Positions 60,823 to 64,000 of a stretch of DNA of 64,000 nt are shown here, piece by piece; the stretch's first letter is position 1, and each line of letters opens with the position of its first letter. The stretch is from positions 21,134 to 85,133 of the forward strand of contig JAKAQB010000008.1 in the NCBI GenBank assembly GCA_021811865.1, read 5' to 3'. This DNA comes from Actinomycetes bacterium. GTDB lineage: Bacteria > Actinomycetota > Acidimicrobiia > Acidimicrobiales > Palsa-688. The notes beneath the pieces are model-generated. The model was not told the DNA's origin. It worked only from the letters and a program-made list of their open reading frames with translations, and did no database searches. The translations under genes were made by a program, and so were the position numbers.

Positions 60823-62064
60823 TCAGTAGGACGAGGCTTCGAAGAACCACCGGGCGATGTCGAGTTGGGGGAGAGCTCGGCCGCCCATCCAGAGGCTCAT
60901 GATCTTGGAGTCCCGCCAGTGCTTCTCCACGTCGCCTTCGCGCGAGTAACCAAACGCGCCCATGAGGTCGATGGCCTTGTTGACCACCGAGGTGAGCTGG
61001 TCGGACACGTAGAGCTTCGTGACCCGGGTGCGGGCGAGCATCTCGGGGGTGTGCCGCGGCCCGTAGATGTCAGGGCGGTCCAGCATGCGGGCCTTGAGGT
61101 AGGTCTCCGACCGGCTGGTCTCGACGGCGATGACGATGTCGGCGAGGACCCCGGCGGTGATGCTGTGCTCCTTGAGCTGGCGGCCGCCAACGACTCGCGT
61201 GTCGCACCACTCCCGCAACAGCTCGTAGACGTTGCGCATCACCCCGAGGCACTGGGCGGCGGTGCCCACGTTGCCTGAGGCGATGAACGCCCGCGCCGCA
61301 AGGGCGTCCTCGCCCGGGCCGTGCGCCCGGAGCTCGGCCGGGACCCGGACATGGTCGAACCAGACGTCGCTGTTCCAGTCGCCGGCCATGCCCGCCTTGC
61401 GGTAGGGCTTGCCCTGGGTGACGCCCGGAGTGTCAGCCGGGACGTAGACGATTGCGAACGCGGCATCGCCGCCGTCGGGATCGGTGGTGCAGAACACGGC
61501 GAAGACGTCGGCCAGGCCCCCGGAGTTGGTGGGCCACAGCTTGTGGCCGTTGATCACCCACTCGTCGCCGTCCCGGCGAGCCGTGGTGGCGACGTAGCGG
61601 CCGTGGGTGCCGTCTATGTTCTCGACGTCGGAGCCGCTCCGCTCGTCGGTGATGGCGGCCGAGCCGACGTACCAGCGGTCGGTGCCGAGGAAGCGCGGGG
61701 TGAACAGCTCCATGAGGAATCGGTTCTCCCGCGGCGGCATTATCGGCGACATCGCCCACACCGAGCAACTCGCTGCGGTCGCCAACCCGGCGTCGGCGCG
61801 TGCGATCTCCTCGAGGCAGAGGGCCGACATGACAGCGTTCATCCCCCCGCCGCCGTACTCGCTGGGCCAGGCGGCCCACTGGTAGCCGACGTCGACGGCG
61901 AGCGACGTCAGCAGGCGGTGGCACAGGTCGTGGCGGTCCCAGTCCTCGTCGATCTCACGCCGGACGGGGATCACCTCCTTGTCGGCCCATGTCCGGATGG
62001 CGCCCACGAGCTCGGCTGCCTCGTCGGGCACCCACTCGAGCGGGAGCGAGAAGGAGTCGCCCAT
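60823..62064 (-). CDS. Acyl-CoA dehydrogenase family protein, atypical active site
   Basis: 413 residues from ATG at 62064, with GGAGGT nine bases upstream. ACAD layout: WAAWPSEYGGGGMNAVMSALCLEEIARADAG-type N-domain, AITDERSGSDVENIDG and INGHKLWPTNSGGLADVF in the beta domain, and C-terminal helices with AIDLMGAFGYSREGDVEKHWRDSKIMSLWMGG. The end reads SLWMGGRALPQ where typical enzymes have YEGTxxIQ, so the common catalytic Glu is absent; some ACADs carry the base on another helix. Substrate unknown. Confidence 0.85.
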   Translation of the reverse strand: MGDSFSLPLEWVPDEAAELVGAIRTWADKEVIPVRREIDEDWDRHDLCHRLLTSLAVDVGYQWAAWPSEYGGGGMNAVMSALCLEEIARADAGLATAASCSVWAMSPIMPPRENRFLMELFTPRFLGTDRWYVGSAAITDERSGSDVENIDGTHGRYVATTARRDGDEWVINGHKLWPTNSGGLADVFAVFCTTDPDGGDAAFAIVYVPADTPGVTQGKPYRKAGMAGDWNSDVWFDHVRVPAELRAHGPGEDALAARAFIASGNVGTAAQCLGVMRNVYELLREWCDTRVVGGRQLKEHSITAGVLADIVIAVETSRSETYLKARMLDRPDIYGPRHTPEMLARTRVTKLYVSDQLTSVVNKAIDLMGAFGYSREGDVEKHWRDSKIMSLWMGGRALPQLDIARWFFEASSY

Positions 62065-62081
62065 GGCGCCGGACCTCCGGG

Positions 62082-62240
62082 CTAACCCGCGACGGGGGCG
62101 GTGATCGTCGGCGGGCGCAGCACCTCGTGGGACGTGTTCCCGACCACGAGCGGCCCGACGCCGGTTTCCGAACGTGCCGGGGGTCCGGCCGGCCTCGAGT
62201 GCCTCGAGCGGTCGACCGGAAGCAGGTTCGTTCCCGGCAT
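62082..62240 (-). CDS. Small hypothetical protein, possible C-terminal gene fragment
   Basis: A 52-codon frame starting ATG at 62240, with GGAAAGGGGG six bases upstream, and ending 17 bases before the acyl-CoA dehydrogenase start. The C-terminal half, GVGPLVVGNTSHEVLRPP, looks like ordinary protein sequence and recalls the end of universal-stress-type domains, while the N-terminal half is basic and low-complexity. It may be a leader gene or a remnant. Weak evidence. Confidence 0.3.
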   Translation of the reverse strand: MPGTNLLPVDRSRHSRPAGPPARSETGVGPLVVGNTSHEVLRPPTITAPVAG

Positions 62241-62275
62241 GACGCCCCCTTTCCTCGTGTGTCCACACCCTACCG

Positions 62276-63502
62276 TTGACAGCCGTCGCGCTGAGGAGCT
62301 CGATCGTACCAGGCAGCGGACCGCTGGCCGCGGCGCTCACGGACGCCGTCGGCGGTAGCGACCACGCCGAGCGCAAAGCAGCGCTGCTGGCCGCCTATCG
62401 CCTCGCCGCCCAAGGCCACAACCGCTTCGACCCCGTACATCACGTCGACCCCGAGCCCCGGCCCCTTCCACATCCGAGCATGGAAGGTTCTCGGGCCGAC
62501 CGGCTCGCCGAGGCATGCCTCACCGTGATTACCGACCCGTCGCTGCGCCGGCTCCCACTGGTCGGCACCGTCGACCAGGCAGCCGACAGCACCGACATCC
62601 TCTCCCATCCCACCCGAGCCCGCGCACTACATCGCCTCTACGACACCGACACTGAACAGCCAAGCCCTCGCAGCGCCCCAGAGGTGCCGTTTCGCGCTAT
62701 CCGTCTGGCCTTGGCGGTCGGCACCGGTCTCAGCGCGATCCTGTACCTGCTGACCGCGGCAGTGGTCATGGGACTGGTTCCCCACCACACCCTGGTCGGG
62801 ACCGGCTCGCCGTTCGTGAACGCGTTCGACTCGATGTTCCCGGGCACCCCCTGGGCCGGCAAGTTCATCGCTGCGGTGGCCGTGGTCTCGGGCATCGGTG
62901 CCCTGAACGGCTGGACGCTCCTTGTAACCGAGACCTCGAGGGCCATCGCGCAGGACGATCTCTTCCCGCGCCCGTTCGCCTGGGAGGACCGCGGGCACAC
63001 AGCGTGGTTCGGCATCGTCGTCGGTACCATCCTGCCGTCGCTGCTCATGCTCTGGGCCTACGAGACCAAGACTGGGCTCACCGTCTTCACCTACCTGGTG
63101 GACCTCACGGTCGTGACTGTCGCCATCCCGTACTTCATGTCGGCCATCGCGCAGCTGACGTTCCTCGCCTCCAGGCGGCGGCGGGTGCAGGGCTGGCTGC
63201 TCGCCCGCGACCTGCTAGTGGCCGGCATCTCCGTCCTGTTCTCGATGTGGGTCACCTTCGCCTCGGGGTACCAGACCGTGTACCAGGCGCTGGTGGTGAT
63301 CATGGTCGGTCTGATCCTGTATGCACCGCTGAATGCACGTCGCCAGCGTCTGGGAGAGACTGCGAGCCCGGTCGACAACCCGCTGGCGGGCGCCGGAGCC
63401 GGTCCGAACGGCAACGGTGCCACCGTGGTCCAGGGCGTTCCAGCGGCCGGCGCCACGGTTGCCGTGGCCGGCGGCAGCGACAACGCCGACGTGACGCGTT
63501 GA
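62276..63502 (+). pseudogene. Chimeric or truncated APC-family amino acid permease
   Basis: The 408-codon frame (TTG at 62276) has two unlike halves. From about residue 140 it is the C-terminal half of an APC amino acid/polyamine transporter: RLALAVGTGLSAILYLLTAAVVMGL, FIAAVAVVSGIGALNGWTLLVTETSRAIAQDDLFPRPFA, then four more membrane helices and a Gly/Ala-rich tail. The first 130 residues are soluble (GHNRFDPVHHVDPEP, GSRADRLAEACLTVITDPSL, LSHPTRARALHRLYDTD), of no family I know. Membrane helices 1-6 with the substrate site are missing. Next to arcA it was probably an arginine/ornithine exchanger. Confidence 0.65.
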
Positions 63503-63566
63503 GCGTCGAAGCAGGCAACCGCCGGTCCATCCCACTCGTCTCCACCCCTGAAAGGTGCAGTCCGCC

Positions 63567-63878
63567 ATGACTTTCCACGTCGACTCCGAGGTGGGCCAGC
63601 TCCGCCAGGTCATCGTCCACCGGCCCGGGCTCGAGCTGTCCCGCCTCTCCCCGCGCAACATCGAGGAGTTGCTCTTCGATGATGTGATGTGGGCCAAGAA
63701 GGCCAAGGAGGAGCACGACGCCTTCGTGGAGTCGCTACGCGAGCGGGGGGTACGGGTTCACTACTACGGTGACCTGCTCGCCGAGACCGTGGAGCTACCC
63801 CAGGCGCGAAGCTTCGTCCTCGACCGTGTCTGCACCACCGACCAGCTGGGTCCGGTGCTGGTCGGGGCGGTGCGCTGA
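63567..63878 (+). pseudogene. arcA: Arginine deiminase, interrupted after 103 codons
   Basis: ATG at 63567 with AAAGGTG upstream. The product is the N-terminus of arginine deiminase: FHVDSEVGQLRQVIVHRPG, LSRLSPRNIEELLFDDVMWAKKAKEEHDAF and LAETVELPQARSFVLDRV, ending LGPVLVGAVR. A full enzyme has about 400 residues; the catalytic Asp, His and Cys all lie beyond the break. Up to the break the sequence is well preserved with no frameshift, which favours a recent insertion over old decay. Downstream the sequence is no longer arcA-like. Confidence 0.7.
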
Positions 63879-64000
63879 TGGGTGTACCACTACTCATGGG
63901 ACCGACCCCCGGGGATCGCTAGCGGTGCTTGTCCTGTGAGGACTGATGTGAGACGGCGACCCTGGGGGGAGGCTCCCGGGCCCTGACGCCCGCAACGGTG
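63870..64000 (+). mobile_element. Possible 5' end of a group II intron inserted in arcA
   Basis: arcA homology stops at GTGCG (63870), the standard 5' end of bacterial group II introns (GUGYG). The 130 bases that follow are non-coding and rich in potential short stems, for example GTCC-TGTGA-GGAC (63928-63940) and GGGAGGCTCCC, with GACGGCGACC and ACGCCCGCAACGGTG. The intron-encoded protein and domain V would lie outside the window. Suggestive only. Confidence 0.4.

Noticed and set aside
1..64000. CRISPR arrays, prophage or transposase genes
   Set aside because: No regularly spaced direct repeats with unique spacers, no integrase, capsid or transposase motifs were seen; the only mobile elements supported are the DnaB intein and a tentative group II intron end.

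Overview
The window is 64 kb of high-GC, gene-dense DNA from the replication-origin neighbourhood of an actinobacterial chromosome. GTG and TTG starts and 4-base stop/start overlaps are frequent. Gene content tracks the mycobacterial origin region: rpmH-rnpA-yidD-yidC-jag-rsmG-parA-parB, trxA/trxB, a DUF6049 membrane protein, pcnA, a PadR regulator with ino1, DUF5318, rpsF-ssb-rpsR-rplI-dnaB, and dnaA-dnaN-recF-dciA-gyrB-gyrA-DUF3566. The block order differs from mycobacteria, so I infer a deep-branching actinobacterium, possibly Acidimicrobiia; that placement is inference.

Layout. 1-7.6 kb: start of a membrane protein on the minus strand, then a plus-strand run for L34, the RNase P protein, membrane insertion (YidD, YidC), RNA binding (KhpB), 16S rRNA methylation (RsmG) and segregation (ParA, ParB, with a parS site in front of parA). 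7.8-15.6 kb, minus strand: thioredoxin and its reductase, a small membrane protein, a Ser/Thr kinase with an extracellular discoidin-like domain, DegV, a DUF6049 surface protein and a GNAT acetyltransferase. 15.7-19.2 kb, plus: deacetylase, PilT ATPase, CCA-adding enzyme. 19.3-21.9 kb, minus: padR-ino1-methyltransferase. 22-28.3 kb, plus: DUF5318, panB, and the S6-SSB-S18-L9-DnaB group, with an intein in DnaB. 28.6-38.2 kb: dnaA to gyrA and DUF3566.

From 38.3 kb the content is accessory metabolism: a Tat-exported arylsulfotransferase-like protein, a LacI regulator, a pair of bacterial PH-domain proteins, an aldo/keto reductase, dimethylargininase, a multi-membrane GT-C-like protein, a lipoprotein, two acyl-CoA dehydrogenases, a PucR-like regulator, a complete branched-chain-type ABC importer (livFGHMK), a divergent urease (fused gamma/beta plus alpha) without accessory genes, and a HAD hydrolase. 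The last 2 kb looks eroded: an amino-acid permease lacking its N-terminal half and an arginine deiminase cut off after about 100 codons, possibly by a group II intron.

Most unusual points: rpmH may lie wholly inside an extended rnpA frame with start codons 4 nt apart; a class 3 intein with a decayed endonuclease sits in the DnaB P-loop; LexA-like and DnaA-like boxes precede dnaB; a phased DnaA-box triplet lies behind parB; a 39-nt double-stem hairpin occurs twice, 39 kb apart; an active-looking kinase occupies the place of the mycobacterial MurJ-pseudokinase fusion; three 18-bp repeats precede the PucR-like gene; and the right end holds gene fusions and remnants. I saw no tRNA, rRNA, CRISPR array or transposase gene.
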